Source: Spirochaetaceae bacterium (GTDB taxonomy: Bacteria > Spirochaetota > Spirochaetia > Treponematales > Treponemataceae). Taken from it: a stretch of 41,615 nt of DNA. The DNA is taken from the NCBI GenBank assembly GCA_017622135.1, contig JAGARR010000012.1, positions 1-41,615 of the forward strand, in the 5' to 3' direction. Both the position numbers and the translations under genes were made by a program. Within the stretch, counting starts at the first letter, position 1, and each line of letters begins with the position of its first letter. The notes beneath the pieces are model-generated. The model was not told the DNA's origin. It did not search any database and saw only the letters and a list, made by a program, of their open reading frames with translations. Positions 1-8,525 of the stretch are shown here, in pieces.

Positions 1-1
1 A

Positions 2-331
2 GCCTTTTATCATTACCTGCAGATGGGGGTGGTGGAATCCGAGCTGGCACAAATCATCTCAGAGAGCATCACCACCTTGAAAAACAACTCGCTGGAAAGG
101 AGGCACTACATGACTTGGGCTGTAAAAATGGCAGATGCACGATATGACGGCTACGACGAGGGGTATGAGAAAGGCATCTCCATCGGGCTGGAGCAAGGAC
201 TGGAGCGTGGTTCCTACCAGAGCAAGCTGGAGACGGCACGGAGCCTGCTTGCGTACGGTGATGCTCCAGAAAAAGTTGCCCTGTGCACCAGCCTCCCGCT
301 GGAGACGGTGCAGCAGCTGGAGCAAAACTGA
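2..331 (+). CDS. Rpn-family nuclease/transposase, C-terminal part (5' end outside window)
   Basis: The reading frame is open from the first complete codon, so the gene begins before the window; the ATG at 23 is internal. The visible 109 residues look like the C-terminal tail of Rpn/PD-(D/E)XK putative transposases: a helical segment (QIISESITTLKNN), then a charged stretch with spaced glycines (GYDEGYEKGISIGLEQGLERG) and a final short helical domain with VALCTSLPLETVQQLEQN. Rpn proteins are recombination-promoting nucleases that are often multicopy and rapidly evolving. The catalytic domain is not in view, so activity cannot be judged. The family call rests on the tail pattern only. Confidence 0.6.
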   Translation, partial: AFYHYLQMGVVESELAQIISESITTLKNNSLERRHYMTWAVKMADARYDGYDEGYEKGISIGLEQGLERGSYQSKLETARSLLAYGDAPEKVALCTSLPLETVQQLEQN

Positions 332-360
332 AACTAAACAATAACCCGAAAAAAGAAATA

Positions 361-384
361 TCCCCAATGGCCCCTCTTGGGGGG
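361..384 (-). terminator. Terminator of the proABC operon
   Basis: CCCCAA (362-367) pairs with TTGGGG (377-382). Read on the minus strand the hairpin is followed by ATATTTCTTTTTT, a good intrinsic terminator shape about 45 bases after the proC stop. On the plus strand no T-run follows, so it is a poor terminator for the Rpn gene. Confidence 0.65.
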
Positions 385-427
385 ATGCAAACGTTACCTA
401 AAAATTACCACCACCATGAAAGAACCC

Positions 428-1261
428 TTATCCCAGCTCCACCGAGCGATTGTAGGCGGCGGTGGCGGCGGCCATGATGCTGCTGCGGAAGCCCTTTTGC
501 TCCAGAGCCTCCACTGCAGCGATAGTGGTGCCGGCAGGAGAGCACACACCGTCCTTTAAATCGGCGGGATGGCGGCCAGTCTCCAGCTGCATGGCGGCGG
601 CCCCCTTCAAGGTCTGGGCGGCATAGATGTAGGCCTGCTGGCGGGGCATTCCCAGCTTGACTGCCGCATCCGCCAGGGCTTCTATAAAGATGAATCCGTA
701 GGCGGGGCCGGAGCCACTGATGGCGGTCACGGCATCCATCAGCCGCTCCTCCACCACCTCCACCCGACCAGCGGCGGCCAGCAGGGCTTCCACAGTAGAC
801 AGCGTAGCAGAACAGGTTTCTGCAAGACCACAGAGGGCCACCATCCCCTCTCCTACCACAGCCGGCAGATTGGGCATAATCCGCACCCACTCCACGGAGG
901 CATCCGGGCCGGAAGCAGTGGAAAGGGCAGAACGGTACATTTCCCGGATGGTGGCCAGCTTCAACCCAGCCGCCATGGAAACCACCGTCTTTCCTGCCAG
1001 AAGGGGCGCCACCTCCTGCACCACAGTTTGAATCATATTAGGCTTTACCGCCAGAAAGATCACCTCGGCAGCAGATACTGCCTCACCATTGGAGGTGGCC
1101 GCCTGACATCCTGTGGCCTGAGCAAATTCTGCCGCCTTGGAGGGAGTTCCGTCCGAAACCACCAAATTCTGGCCGCCCACCACAGAAACCACCGCCCTCA
1201 TCAAGGCGCCCCCCATCATGCCCACACCAATGCAGGCCACCTTCGTATCATGCACATCCAT
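428..1261 (-). CDS. proC: Pyrroline-5-carboxylate reductase
   Basis: Last step of proline synthesis: NAD(P)H reduction of pyrroline-5-carboxylate to L-proline in the cytoplasm. The 277-residue protein opens with a Rossmann strand and the dinucleotide loop GVGMMG (residues 12-17), and carries the C-terminal dimerisation-domain signature ISGSGPAYGFIFIEAL. Length is normal for ProC (about 270). The ATG at 1261 is preceded by GGAG overlapping the proB stop codon 9 bases upstream, so translation is probably coupled to proB. It is the last gene of the proA-proB-proC operon and is followed by a terminator. Confidence 0.95.
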   Translation of the reverse strand: MDVHDTKVACIGVGMMGGALMRAVVSVVGGQNLVVSDGTPSKAAEFAQATGCQAATSNGEAVSAAEVIFLAVKPNMIQTVVQEVAPLLAGKTVVSMAAGLKLATIREMYRSALSTASGPDASVEWVRIMPNLPAVVGEGMVALCGLAETCSATLSTVEALLAAAGRVEVVEERLMDAVTAISGSGPAYGFIFIEALADAAVKLGMPRQQAYIYAAQTLKGAAAMQLETGRHPADLKDGVCSPAGTTIAAVEALEQKGFRSSIMAAATAAYNRSVELG

Positions 1262-1270
1262 CTTTCACTC

Positions 1271-2068
1271 CTAGTCGTTTTGCCCACCAAAAAGGGTTGC
1301 CCTCATCTTCCCCTGGGCCAGCAGCTCCAATGCCTGAGGCTTTCCGCCATTAGCCAGAATCATGGGAATTCCGTATGAGGTAACCCGCTCCGCCGCCTCC
1401 AGCTTTGTCTCCATCCCACCTGACCCAAAGCTATTTGTCTCACCAATAATGATTTGAGTCCGCAGCTCGCTAATGCTCGCCACCTCTTCAATTAATTCAG
1501 CCTGAGGATTCTTCTTGGGGTTGTCGGTAAAGACCCCGTCAATGTCGCTGAACAGGACCAGCAAATCCGCATTCCACAGCACCGCCGTCAGGGCACTGAG
1601 GTTGTCGTTGTCCCCAATGCGGATCTCGTCAAAGGTGACGGAGTCGTTCTCATTGATGATGGGAATCACCCCCTCGTCCACCAGCGTAAAGAGTGTATTC
1701 CGCATATTCAGGGTACGGTGGTCGTCGGCAAAGTCTTCCTTCGTCAGCAGCAGCTGGCCGATGTGCAGGTCGAAGTCGGCAAAAACCTGTCGCCACCGGT
1801 TCATCAGCTCCACCTGGCCAATGGCACAGAGAGCCTGCCGGTAGTGGATGTCCTTTTTCCGGGACCAGCGGTCCAGGGTGGAGACTCCTGCCACCTGGGC
1901 ACCGGAGGACACCAACACAATCTGCTTGCCAGCGCTCATCAGGTCACTGCACTGGCGGGCAAAGTCGGCCATAAAGTCAAGGTTGATAGTGCCGTCCTCC
2001 TTGGCCAGGGTGTTGGAACCGATTTTTATCACGATTTTCCGCGCATTCTGAATGGTTGATTGAATCAT
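1271..2068 (-). CDS. proB: Glutamate 5-kinase, short form without PUA domain
   Basis: Phosphorylates glutamate to gamma-glutamyl phosphate, the committed and normally proline-inhibited step. The open frame runs further upstream, but that part is only a shadow of proA. The real start is the ATG at 2068, giving MIQSTIQNARKIVIKIGSNTL, the usual amino-acid-kinase opening, and overlapping the proA stop by 4 bases (ATGA). Kinase signatures include VLVSSGAQVAG, IINENDSVTFDEIRIGDND and SDIDGVFTDNPK. The protein is 265 residues and stops right after the kinase domain (AQGKMRATLFGGQND). The roughly 100-residue C-terminal PUA domain of enterobacterial ProB is absent. Confidence 0.93.
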   Translation of the reverse strand: MIQSTIQNARKIVIKIGSNTLAKEDGTINLDFMADFARQCSDLMSAGKQIVLVSSGAQVAGVSTLDRWSRKKDIHYRQALCAIGQVELMNRWRQVFADFDLHIGQLLLTKEDFADDHRTLNMRNTLFTLVDEGVIPIINENDSVTFDEIRIGDNDNLSALTAVLWNADLLVLFSDIDGVFTDNPKKNPQAELIEEVASISELRTQIIIGETNSFGSGGMETKLEAAERVTSYGIPMILANGGKPQALELLAQGKMRATLFGGQND

Positions 2069-3354
2069 GAGCGAACCTGTCCTGTTCCATCGATGAAGTA
2101 TTTCGTGGTGGTGAGAGCCGCCAGCCCCATGGGCCCACGGGCGTGGAGCTTCTGGGTACTGATTCCCAGCTCCGCTCCGAATCCGAATTCGCCCCCATCG
2201 GTAAATCGTGTGGAGGCATTGACATAGACACAGGCGGCATCCACCTGCTGCTGGAATTTGGTGGCATTGTCCAGGCTTCTGGTGACGATGCACTCGGAGT
2301 GCATGGTGTTGTGGCTGTTGATGTACTGGATGGCCTCATCCACGGAGGCAACTGTCTTCACTGCTGCGATGGTGTCCAGAAACTCATAGCCAAAATCCTC
2401 CTCCGAGGCCTCCACCACGCAGCCGGGGCGACCAGCCTTTTCAGCGGCGGCCTTCAGCACCGGGAAGGATGCCCTGTCGCAGCGCAGCTGGCACCGTCCC
2501 GCCAACTGGCTTTCCAACAGCGGCAGGAATTCCTCAAGGATGGCCTCATGGACCACAAAGGTTTCCAGTGCATTGCACACGCCGGGACGCTGGAGCTTTC
2601 CGTTCTCCGCAATGGCACAGGCCATCTGGAAGTCAGCGTCCTTATCCACAAAGAGGTGGCACACGCCACTCCCCGTCTCGATTACAGGAACACGGGCCTT
2701 TTCCACCACCATGCGAATCAGTTGGGCTCCGCCCCGAGGCAGCACCACGTCAATCAGCCCGGTAGCGTTGAGAATCTCCTCCACCTCGTGATGGCTGCCG
2801 GAGCAGGCCAGCTGAATGGAGTCCGCCACGCCAACCCGCACCCCGTCAACCTCCTGGTTCAGGGCAGACTGGATGACGGCCACCAGCGCCTTGTTGGAGT
2901 CCAGGGCGGAGGAGCTGCCCCGCAGCAGGATGCTGTTGCCGCTCTTGTAGGCCAGGGCAAAGGCATCCACCGTCACGTTGGGGCGGGACTCGTAGATTAT
3001 GGCGGCGACCCCCAGGGGCACCCGCTGCTGGCGAATCCGCAGCCCGTTGGGAGTGGTCCAGCCCGCCACCACCTGGCCCACCGGGTCGGTCTGCTGGATG
3101 ACCACATTGATGCTGTCGATGATTCCGTCTATGCGGTCTGAAGTGAGACGGAGCCTGTCCACCAGGCTCTCCTTCATGCCCTCGGCTCGAGCACGTTCAA
3201 CGTCACGGGCATTGGCGGCAAGAATCTCCTGCCGACAGCAATCAAGGGCACGGGCAACTGCCGCAAGCCCACGGTTCTTCTCTTCCGCCGAATAATTGGA
3301 CAGCACTGAGGCTCCCTGCCTCAGCGTCCTGCACAGTGAAGCTATTTCGTTCAT
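2065..3354 (-). CDS. proA: Gamma-glutamyl phosphate reductase
   Basis: NADPH-dependent reduction of gamma-glutamyl phosphate to glutamate-5-semialdehyde, following ProB. The 429-residue protein matches the family length. Visible family features are IIYESRPNVTVDAFALAYKSGN, the catalytic cysteine in QRPGVCNALETFVVH (about residue 258), and the C-terminal RFTDGGEFGFGAELGISTQK. The ATG at 3354 has GGGG about 8 bases upstream. The stop overlaps the proB start, so the three pro genes form a tight operon. It lies 42 bases after an unknown gene on the same strand. Confidence 0.96.
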   Translation of the reverse strand: MNEIASLCRTLRQGASVLSNYSAEEKNRGLAAVARALDCCRQEILAANARDVERARAEGMKESLVDRLRLTSDRIDGIIDSINVVIQQTDPVGQVVAGWTTPNGLRIRQQRVPLGVAAIIYESRPNVTVDAFALAYKSGNSILLRGSSSALDSNKALVAVIQSALNQEVDGVRVGVADSIQLACSGSHHEVEEILNATGLIDVVLPRGGAQLIRMVVEKARVPVIETGSGVCHLFVDKDADFQMACAIAENGKLQRPGVCNALETFVVHEAILEEFLPLLESQLAGRCQLRCDRASFPVLKAAAEKAGRPGCVVEASEEDFGYEFLDTIAAVKTVASVDEAIQYINSHNTMHSECIVTRSLDNATKFQQQVDAACVYVNASTRFTDGGEFGFGAELGISTQKLHARGPMGLAALTTTKYFIDGTGQVRS

Positions 3355-3396
3355 GGTTTACCCCGTCGTGATGAGGATGGTATTGGAGAATTTATT

Positions 3397-3963
3397 TCAA
3401 TAATTTGCAAGAAAATACATACCCAACAGAATGACAATCCGGCACTTTTCGTTGCCCCAGGTCCGCTCCTTGGGTAGAGAGTGAAGGTACCACCAGAAGA
3501 TGCCGAATTCAGGATCGATGCGCAGGGCATACTCAGCGAAGTCCTCCTTTTTGGCCTGGGAGCCAAACATGAGGCAGACCACATCCAGCAGTACAGCGAT
3601 AAAATCCCTGTAGCAGTTGGCGTAGTCCCTGGCGGACAGCTTCTCACAAAGCTTGTCTATGCGATAGAGCACCTGGTCCTTCACCGTGATGTCGGAGGCT
3701 TCTATCCAAGTCTTCTCCACCAAAAGCTTCAGGTTCCGATGGAAGCTCTGGGTCAAATGCTCCTCTTTTTCCGATTCAGCAGCATCAATGATGAATGTCC
3801 CGCAGTTTTTGCTGTTTCCGGGACAGAAAATTTCAGTCACGGTCAGCACATCCTGAGCCTGTGGCACCACGTCCTCTCTTGAAGCAATGGCATCAAAGGC
3901 CTGAAGCACCTTCTCATCAACAAACTGCAATATAAGGTCATTTTTACTGGCTGAACGTTCCAT
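3397..3963 (-). CDS. Unknown protein, 188 aa
   Basis: I do not recognise this protein. It begins MERSASKNDLILQFVDEKVLQAF and is mostly helical, with a charged middle (DAAESEKEEHLTQSFHRNLK) and a hydrophobic aromatic tail (FGIFWWYLHSLP, then IVILLGMYFLANY) that could be a membrane-contacting segment. I chose the ATG at 3963 because a TTGATT-17-TATAAA promoter ends 7 bases before it. The upstream in-frame ATG at 3999 would overlap the -35 box and could not be on that transcript. It sits head-to-head with parA and 42 bases before proA, so it may be the first gene of the proline operon. Confidence 0.6.
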   Translation of the reverse strand: MERSASKNDLILQFVDEKVLQAFDAIASREDVVPQAQDVLTVTEIFCPGNSKNCGTFIIDAAESEKEEHLTQSFHRNLKLLVEKTWIEASDITVKDQVLYRIDKLCEKLSARDYANCYRDFIAVLLDVVCLMFGSQAKKEDFAEYALRIDPEFGIFWWYLHSLPKERTWGNEKCRIVILLGMYFLANY

Positions 3964-3970
3964 AGATAAT

Positions 3971-3999
3971 TTTATATTCCTTTCTGGCGAAATAATCAA
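3971..3999 (-). promoter_or_regulatory. Promoter of the unknown gene at 3963 (leaderless type)
   Basis: On the minus strand TTGATT (3999-3994), a 17-base spacer and TATAAA (3976-3971) are followed by 7 bases and the ATG at 3963. This predicts a transcript starting at or next to the start codon. Confidence 0.65.
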
Positions 4000-4058
4000 G
4001 GCCTAAGAAGAATCAGTTTTCCAAGGTTTTCCTTATATACTCTTTTCACGAAACATGG

Positions 4059-4064
4059 TATAAT
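4059..4064 (+). promoter_or_regulatory. -10 box of the parAB-rfb transcript
   Basis: A perfect TATAAT lies 8 bases before the parA ATG, and no ribosome-binding sequence is present between them. The -35 region is weak (TATACT at 4036-4041). The predicted leader is at most about 2 bases. Confidence 0.6.
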
Positions 4065-4072
4065 AGTAAGCT

Positions 4073-4828
4073 ATGGGAAAGGTATTTGTTTTTGTAAACC
4101 AAAAGGGAGGCGTTGGTAAAACGACCTCTGTAATCAATTTAGGGGCGTACATGGCAGAAGCTGGGAAAAAGGTTCTGCTTGTTGACTTTGACTCTCAGGG
4201 AAACATGACTTCCGGTGTGGGCATTTCAAAGGACAAGCCCACCGTCTATGAATTGATAGCCAAGCTTTCTACTCCAGAACAAACCATCCGCCAGTCCTGC
4301 ATGGACAACCTCCATGTAGTTCCTGCTTCAATCGACCTTTCCGGAGCCTCCATAGAGCTGGCGGACCAGGATGACCGTGACTTTTACCTGAAGAACGCCC
4401 TGGCTCCCCTGATTCCCCAATACGACTACATTTTGATTGACTGTCCGCCATCCCTGGGCATCCTGACCCTAAACGGACTGGCGGCGGCAGACTCCGTGCT
4501 GATTCCCATGCAGTGCGAGTACTTTGCCCTGGAGGGAATCACCCTCCTGCTGCAAACCGTCCAACGGGTGCAGAAGGGCATCAACCCCAAGCTGGGCATC
4601 GGCGGCATCTTTTTTACCATGTACGACTCCCGCACCCGCCTTGCCCAGGACGTGGTGGCCCAGGTGAAGTCCTATTTTGGCGAGACCGTGTTCAAGACCA
4701 TCATCCCTCGCAACGTGCGCTTGTCCGAGGCACCTTCCCACGGTCTGCCCATCTGCAAGTACGACCCCTCCTGTGCCGGAGCCAGGAGCTACAAGAGCCT
4801 TGCCGAAGAGGTAATCCAGCGTGGCTAA
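4073..4828 (+). CDS. parA: Chromosome-partitioning ATPase ParA (Soj)
   Basis: ParA-type ATPase that binds nucleoid DNA nonspecifically and moves ParB-parS complexes. The deviant Walker A KGGVGKTT is at residues 11-18, the A' box at VLLVDFDSQGN, and Walker B at YILIDCPPSLG. The C-terminal KTIIPRNVRLSEAPSHGLPI is the usual Soj signature. At 251 residues it is the short chromosomal form without an N-terminal DNA-binding extension. The ATG has no Shine-Dalgarno and follows a TATAAT box by 8 bases. Its stop lies inside the start of parB (8-base overlap), so the two are co-transcribed and probably co-translated. Confidence 0.97.
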   Translation: MGKVFVFVNQKGGVGKTTSVINLGAYMAEAGKKVLLVDFDSQGNMTSGVGISKDKPTVYELIAKLSTPEQTIRQSCMDNLHVVPASIDLSGASIELADQDDRDFYLKNALAPLIPQYDYILIDCPPSLGILTLNGLAAADSVLIPMQCEYFALEGITLLLQTVQRVQKGINPKLGIGGIFFTMYDSRTRLAQDVVAQVKSYFGETVFKTIIPRNVRLSEAPSHGLPICKYDPSCAGARSYKSLAEEVIQRG

Positions 4829-5849
4829 GAAACCTGCCTTAGGAAAGGGCATCGGCGCCCTCATCGACGAAAGCCCCGGTCTGTCCTCCTTGGGCAATAT
4901 CTCCGATCTCAACAATCCAGTCCAGCAGTCAGGCACTCCTGCCTCCCCCCAGCCAACGGCGAACCTGCCGGAAGGAATTGCTGTGGAGGAGGACGGCTCC
5001 CTGAGTCTGGAGGTGGACCGACTGGTGCCCAACCCCCACCAGCCCCGCAAGGAATTCAAGGAGGAGGCCCTGCAGGAGCTGGCAGACTCCATCCGGGAGC
5101 ACGGCATCATCCAGCCAGTGACGGTGGAGGATGCGGGGAACGGGCAATTCTACATCATCGCCGGGGAGCGACGGACACGGGCAGCCCGATTGGCGGGGCT
5201 TGCAAGGATTCCCGTCCAGCTGAAAAAATACTCAGAGCAACGGAAGCTGGAGGTTGCCCTCATCGAAAATATCCAGCGCTCCGACCTGAACCCCATAGAG
5301 GAGGCGGTAGCCTACCAGAAGCTCATGGAGATGAGCCAGTTGAACCAGGAGGAGCTGGCGCAGCGGGTTGGCAAGAACCGTTCCACCGTGGCCAACGCCC
5401 TGCGCTTGCTGAAGCTGCCAGAGGACATGCAGTCCGCGCTGGAGACGGGAGCCATCACCTCCGGCCACGCCAGGGCGCTGCTTTCCGTCAACGACTCCTC
5501 CGACCAGCGCATCCTCTTCGGACGCATCACCGGCAGCGGCCTTTCCGTGCGGGAGGCGGAGCAGCAGGCGGCGGAGCTGAACGGAGGCGGCCGAATCAAG
5601 GCGGCAGAAAAGAAGCCTGCCAAGGAGCCCTCCAGAGACCCTGATTTAGCCGCCCTGGAGCAGCAATATATTGAAGTCTTTGGTACCAAGGTTTCCATCA
5701 AGGGGAACTTGGACAAGGGCTCCATCGTCATCGAATACTTTTCCCGGGACGACCTGGACCGGCTGCACACCATCATCACCGAGCAAACCACGAATCGGAT
5801 GCGGCTTGCAGCGGCTTTGAGTGGTCCACAAATCAGGAGGCACACATGA
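4821..5849 (+). CDS. parB: Chromosome-partitioning protein ParB (Spo0J)
   Basis: CTP-dependent DNA clamp that loads at parS and spreads. It starts with GTG at 4821, giving [15 protein letters not shown], the conserved N-terminal ParA-stimulating motif. The CTPase/ParB domain shows GERRTRA (residues 115-121) and [14 protein letters not shown] (about 149-162). A helix-turn-helix follows ([24 protein letters not shown]), and there is a C-terminal dimerisation domain after a Lys/Pro/Glu linker. Total 342 residues. It overlaps parA at its start and rfbA by 4 bases at its end. Confidence 0.96.
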   Translation: MAKKPALGKGIGALIDESPGLSSLGNISDLNNPVQQSGTPASPQPTANLPEGIAVEEDGSLSLEVDRLVPNPHQPRKEFKEEALQELADSIREHGIIQPVTVEDAGNGQFYIIAGERRTRAARLAGLARIPVQLKKYSEQRKLEVALIENIQRSDLNPIEEAVAYQKLMEMSQLNQEELAQRVGKNRSTVANALRLLKLPEDMQSALETGAITSGHARALLSVNDSSDQRILFGRITGSGLSVREAEQQAAELNGGGRIKAAEKKPAKEPSRDPDLAALEQQYIEVFGTKVSIKGNLDKGSIVIEYFSRDDLDRLHTIITEQTTNRMRLAAALSGPQIRRHT

Positions 5850-6724
5850 AAGGAATCATTTTGGCCGGCGGCTCCGGCACACGGCTCTACCCCATCACCA
5901 AGGCAGTCTCAAAGCAGATTCTGCCCCTCTACGACAAGCCCATGGTGTACTATCCCCTGTCGGTGCTGATGCTGGCAGGAATCCGGGAGGTGCTCATCAT
6001 CTCCACACCTCGTGACATAAGCCTGTTCAAGGAGCTTTTTGGGGACGGCAGCCAGCTGGGCATGGAATTCCAATACGCCGTGCAGGACCAGCCCCGAGGC
6101 CTGGCAGATGCCTTTATCGTGGGAAGGGATTTTATTGGCGGGGATTCCGTGGCCCTGGTGCTGGGAGACAACATCTTCTACGGCCAGAGCTTTACCGCCA
6201 CCCTCAAGGCCGCTGCCGCAAAAATCCAGCGGGAGGGTGGAGCTGTCATCTTTGGCTACTACGTAAAGGACCCCACCGCCTACGGTGTGGTGGAATTCGA
6301 CGGGTCAGGCAGGGTGCTGGGAATCGAGGAGAAGCCCGCCCAGCCCAAGTCAAGCTACGCCGTGCCGGGCCTCTACTTTTACGACAATTCCGTGGTGGAC
6401 ATTGCCGCCAAGGTCAAGCCCTCCGCCAGGGGAGAAATCGAAATTACCACCGTGAACAACACCTACCTGGAGCGGGGCCAGCTTTCCGTGGAGCTTTTGG
6501 GCCGGGGCATGGCCTGGCTGGACACCGGCACCTACGACGGCCTATTGGAGGCCAGCAACTTCATCGCCACCATCCAGAAGCGGCAGGGCATGTACGTGTC
6601 CTGCATCGAGGAAATCGCCTTCCGCAACGGCTGGCTGGACAAGGAAAAGCTACTGCAGCTGGCCTCCGGCTACAAGACCGACTACGGAGAATACCTATCA
6701 TACATCGCAGAACAGGGACGGTAG
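5846..6724 (+). CDS. rfbA: Glucose-1-phosphate thymidylyltransferase
   Basis: Makes dTDP-glucose from dTTP and glucose-1-phosphate, the first step of dTDP-L-rhamnose synthesis. The nucleotidyltransferase signature [11 protein letters not shown] is at residues 8-18, followed by [29 protein letters not shown] and [14 protein letters not shown] are also typical. The 292-residue length is standard. The ATG overlaps the parB stop (ATGA) and has AGGAGG upstream, so the rhamnose genes appear to be read from the parAB transcript, an unusual coupling of segregation and surface-sugar genes. Confidence 0.96.
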   Translation: MKGIILAGGSGTRLYPITKAVSKQILPLYDKPMVYYPLSVLMLAGIREVLIISTPRDISLFKELFGDGSQLGMEFQYAVQDQPRGLADAFIVGRDFIGGDSVALVLGDNIFYGQSFTATLKAAAAKIQREGGAVIFGYYVKDPTAYGVVEFDGSGRVLGIEEKPAQPKSSYAVPGLYFYDNSVVDIAAKVKPSARGEIEITTVNNTYLERGQLSVELLGRGMAWLDTGTYDGLLEASNFIATIQKRQGMYVSCIEEIAFRNGWLDKEKLLQLASGYKTDYGEYLSYIAEQGR

Positions 6725-6756
6725 TTGCTGAAACCCATCACCCAAAGGAGTAACCC

Positions 6757-6909
6757 ATGAGTTTAGGAAGAGTCATTCTCTGCATCATCTTTCCGCCCCT
6801 GGCCGTGCTGGACAAGGGCTGCGGTTCCATTCTGCTGGTGCTGCTTTTGACCTGCGCCGGATGGATTCCCGGTGCCATCGCAGCATTGATTTTAAACCAG
6901 AAGAAGTAG
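6757..6909 (+). CDS. Small membrane protein of the Pmp3/YqaE (UPF0057) family
   Basis: A 50-residue protein starting at the ATG 6757 behind AAAGGAG. It consists of two hydrophobic hairpin segments: ILCIIFPPLAVLDKGCG, then ILLVLLLTCAGWIPGAIAALI, followed by a basic tail NQKK. The PPLAV and WIPGAIAAL motifs and the length match the Pmp3/YqaE family, which is linked in other organisms to membrane potential and stress. It lies between rfbA and rfbC with 32- and 8-base gaps and in the same operon; a role in rhamnose metabolism is not implied. The rfbC ribosome-binding site overlaps its stop. Confidence 0.85.
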   Translation: MSLGRVILCIIFPPLAVLDKGCGSILLVLLLTCAGWIPGAIAALILNQKK

Positions 6910-6917
6910 GAGAGCCC

Positions 6918-7520
6918 ATGCCCTTTTCCATCAGTGAATGTCCCATCAAGGGATTGTACGAGATTCAGCCAAGGGTTTTCGGCGACCAGCGAGGATATTT
7001 CCTTGAGACCTACAGCCAGAAGGACTTTGCCGCCGCCGGCCTTGCCATGACCTTTGTGCAGGACAACCAGTCCCTGTCCTCCCGTGGCGTTTTGCGGGGG
7101 CTCCACTTCCAGAAGCGGCATCCCCAGGGAAAGCTGGTGCGGGCCATGGCGGGAACCGTCTACGATGTGGCGGTGGACCTGCGGACAGGCTCCGCTACCT
7201 TCGGCAAATGGCACGGGGTGGTGCTTTCCGCCGAGCAACAAAACCAATTCTATATCCCGCAAGGCTTTGCCCATGGCTTTGTCGTGCTGAGCGAGACTGC
7301 CATCTTCGCCTACAAATGCACCGACTTCTATCATCCAGAGGACGAGGGCGGCCTGCCATGGAACGACCCCACCATCAGCATAGATTGGCAGGCGGCACTG
7401 ACCCAGGCGGGAATCGAAATCGGAATGGAATTCCAGCTTTCAGACAAGGACACCAGACATCCGGCCTTTGACCCCAGCGGCAGCTACTTTGACCTAGACG
7501 GCAGGTGGATTGGGGAGTGA
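6918..7520 (+). CDS. rfbC: dTDP-4-dehydrorhamnose 3,5-epimerase
   Basis: Epimerises C3 and C5 of dTDP-4-keto-6-deoxyglucose. The ATG at 6918 with TAGGAGA upstream gives MPFSISECPIKGLYEIQPRVF; the longer open frame upstream overlaps the small membrane gene and is not used. Cupin-fold signatures are VLRGLHFQ (catalytic His), VYDVAVDLRTGSATFGKW and PQGFAHGFVVLSE. At 200 residues it is slightly longer than the usual 180-190, with the extra residues at the C-terminus. It sits mid-operon between the membrane gene and rfbD. Confidence 0.95.
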   Translation: MPFSISECPIKGLYEIQPRVFGDQRGYFLETYSQKDFAAAGLAMTFVQDNQSLSSRGVLRGLHFQKRHPQGKLVRAMAGTVYDVAVDLRTGSATFGKWHGVVLSAEQQNQFYIPQGFAHGFVVLSETAIFAYKCTDFYHPEDEGGLPWNDPTISIDWQAALTQAGIEIGMEFQLSDKDTRHPAFDPSGSYFDLDGRWIGE

Positions 7521-7549
7521 GACAACTTTAGGACGGCAAAGGAGACAGC

Positions 7550-8458
7550 ATGATTTGGCTTATCGGAAAAAATGGGATGCTGGGCAGCGAACTTGCCCGG
7601 CAGCTGGAGGCGGCGGAACTGGCCTTTGTGGGAACCGACCGAGATGTTGACATCACCAGTCAGCGGGAGCTGGAGGTCTTTGCGGCTGCCAATCCCGGTA
7701 TCAGCTGGGTGGTAAACTGCGCCGCCTACACCGCTGTGGAAAAGGCGGAGACAGAGCGGGAGCTTGCGGAGAGCCTGAATGCCACCGGTGCGGGGAACAT
7801 CGCTGCCGTGGCACGCTCCGTCGGGGCGGGAATGATTCACCTTTCCACCGACTATGTGTTTGACGGCACCGGAAAGACTCCCTACACGGAAATCATGCCC
7901 ATCGCCCCCTTGGGAGTCTATGGCAGGACAAAGGCCCAGGGGGAAAAACTGGTGCTGGAAGCCCATCCCGATGCCCACATCTTCCGCACCGCCTGGCTCT
8001 ACGGGCCCCGCGGCAGGAATTTTGTCTACACCATGGTGGGCCTGATGAACAGCCGGGATACCATCTCCGTGGTGGACGACCAGTTCGGAAGCCCCACCTG
8101 CACCATGGACCTGGCCCGCTGCCTCATCCTGACGATTCTGGGGGGGCAGGAGCTTCCCGGCAATCCCCATCCAAAAATTCCGCCCGGCATCTACCACTGC
8201 ACCGGCGAGGGCGAGACCTCTTGGTTTGGCTTTGCCCAGGAGATTTACAAAGTCGGCCGGGAAAAGGGCATCATCACCAGGGAATGCCAGGTAAAGCCCT
8301 GTACAACAGCAGAATTTGGTGCGGCAGTGGAGCGGCCCGCCTATTCCGTGCTTTCCAAGTCAAAGCTGAAAAAAGCCCTGCAACAAAAAATTCCTAGCTG
8401 GCAGGAAAGCCTGCGGGCCTTTATGAGCAGCCCCTTCTTCAAGGAAATGCCGCAATAA
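7550..8458 (+). CDS. rfbD: dTDP-4-dehydrorhamnose reductase
   Basis: Short-chain dehydrogenase giving dTDP-L-rhamnose with NAD(P)H. MIWLIGKNGMLGSEL is the N-terminal dinucleotide loop, STDYVFDG follows the fourth strand, and YGRTK carries the catalytic Tyr and Lys. The C-terminal RPAYSVLSKSKLKKAL is typical of the family. Length 302 residues is normal. A strong AAAGGAG stands before the ATG. It is 29 bases from rfbC and 67 bases before rfbB. Confidence 0.95.
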   Translation: MIWLIGKNGMLGSELARQLEAAELAFVGTDRDVDITSQRELEVFAAANPGISWVVNCAAYTAVEKAETERELAESLNATGAGNIAAVARSVGAGMIHLSTDYVFDGTGKTPYTEIMPIAPLGVYGRTKAQGEKLVLEAHPDAHIFRTAWLYGPRGRNFVYTMVGLMNSRDTISVVDDQFGSPTCTMDLARCLILTILGGQELPGNPHPKIPPGIYHCTGEGETSWFGFAQEIYKVGREKGIITRECQVKPCTTAEFGAAVERPAYSVLSKSKLKKALQQKIPSWQESLRAFMSSPFFKEMPQ

Positions 8459-8525
8459 TCGACTTTGCGGGAAAATTCCTGCACAAGCCGAATCAATCAA
8501 GAGTCGAAATTACAAAGGAGCAATC

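Noticed and set aside
428..1378. Long plus-strand ORFs opposite proC
   Set aside because: Shadow frames of a well-supported gene; low-complexity His/Gly-rich translation typical of antisense reading.
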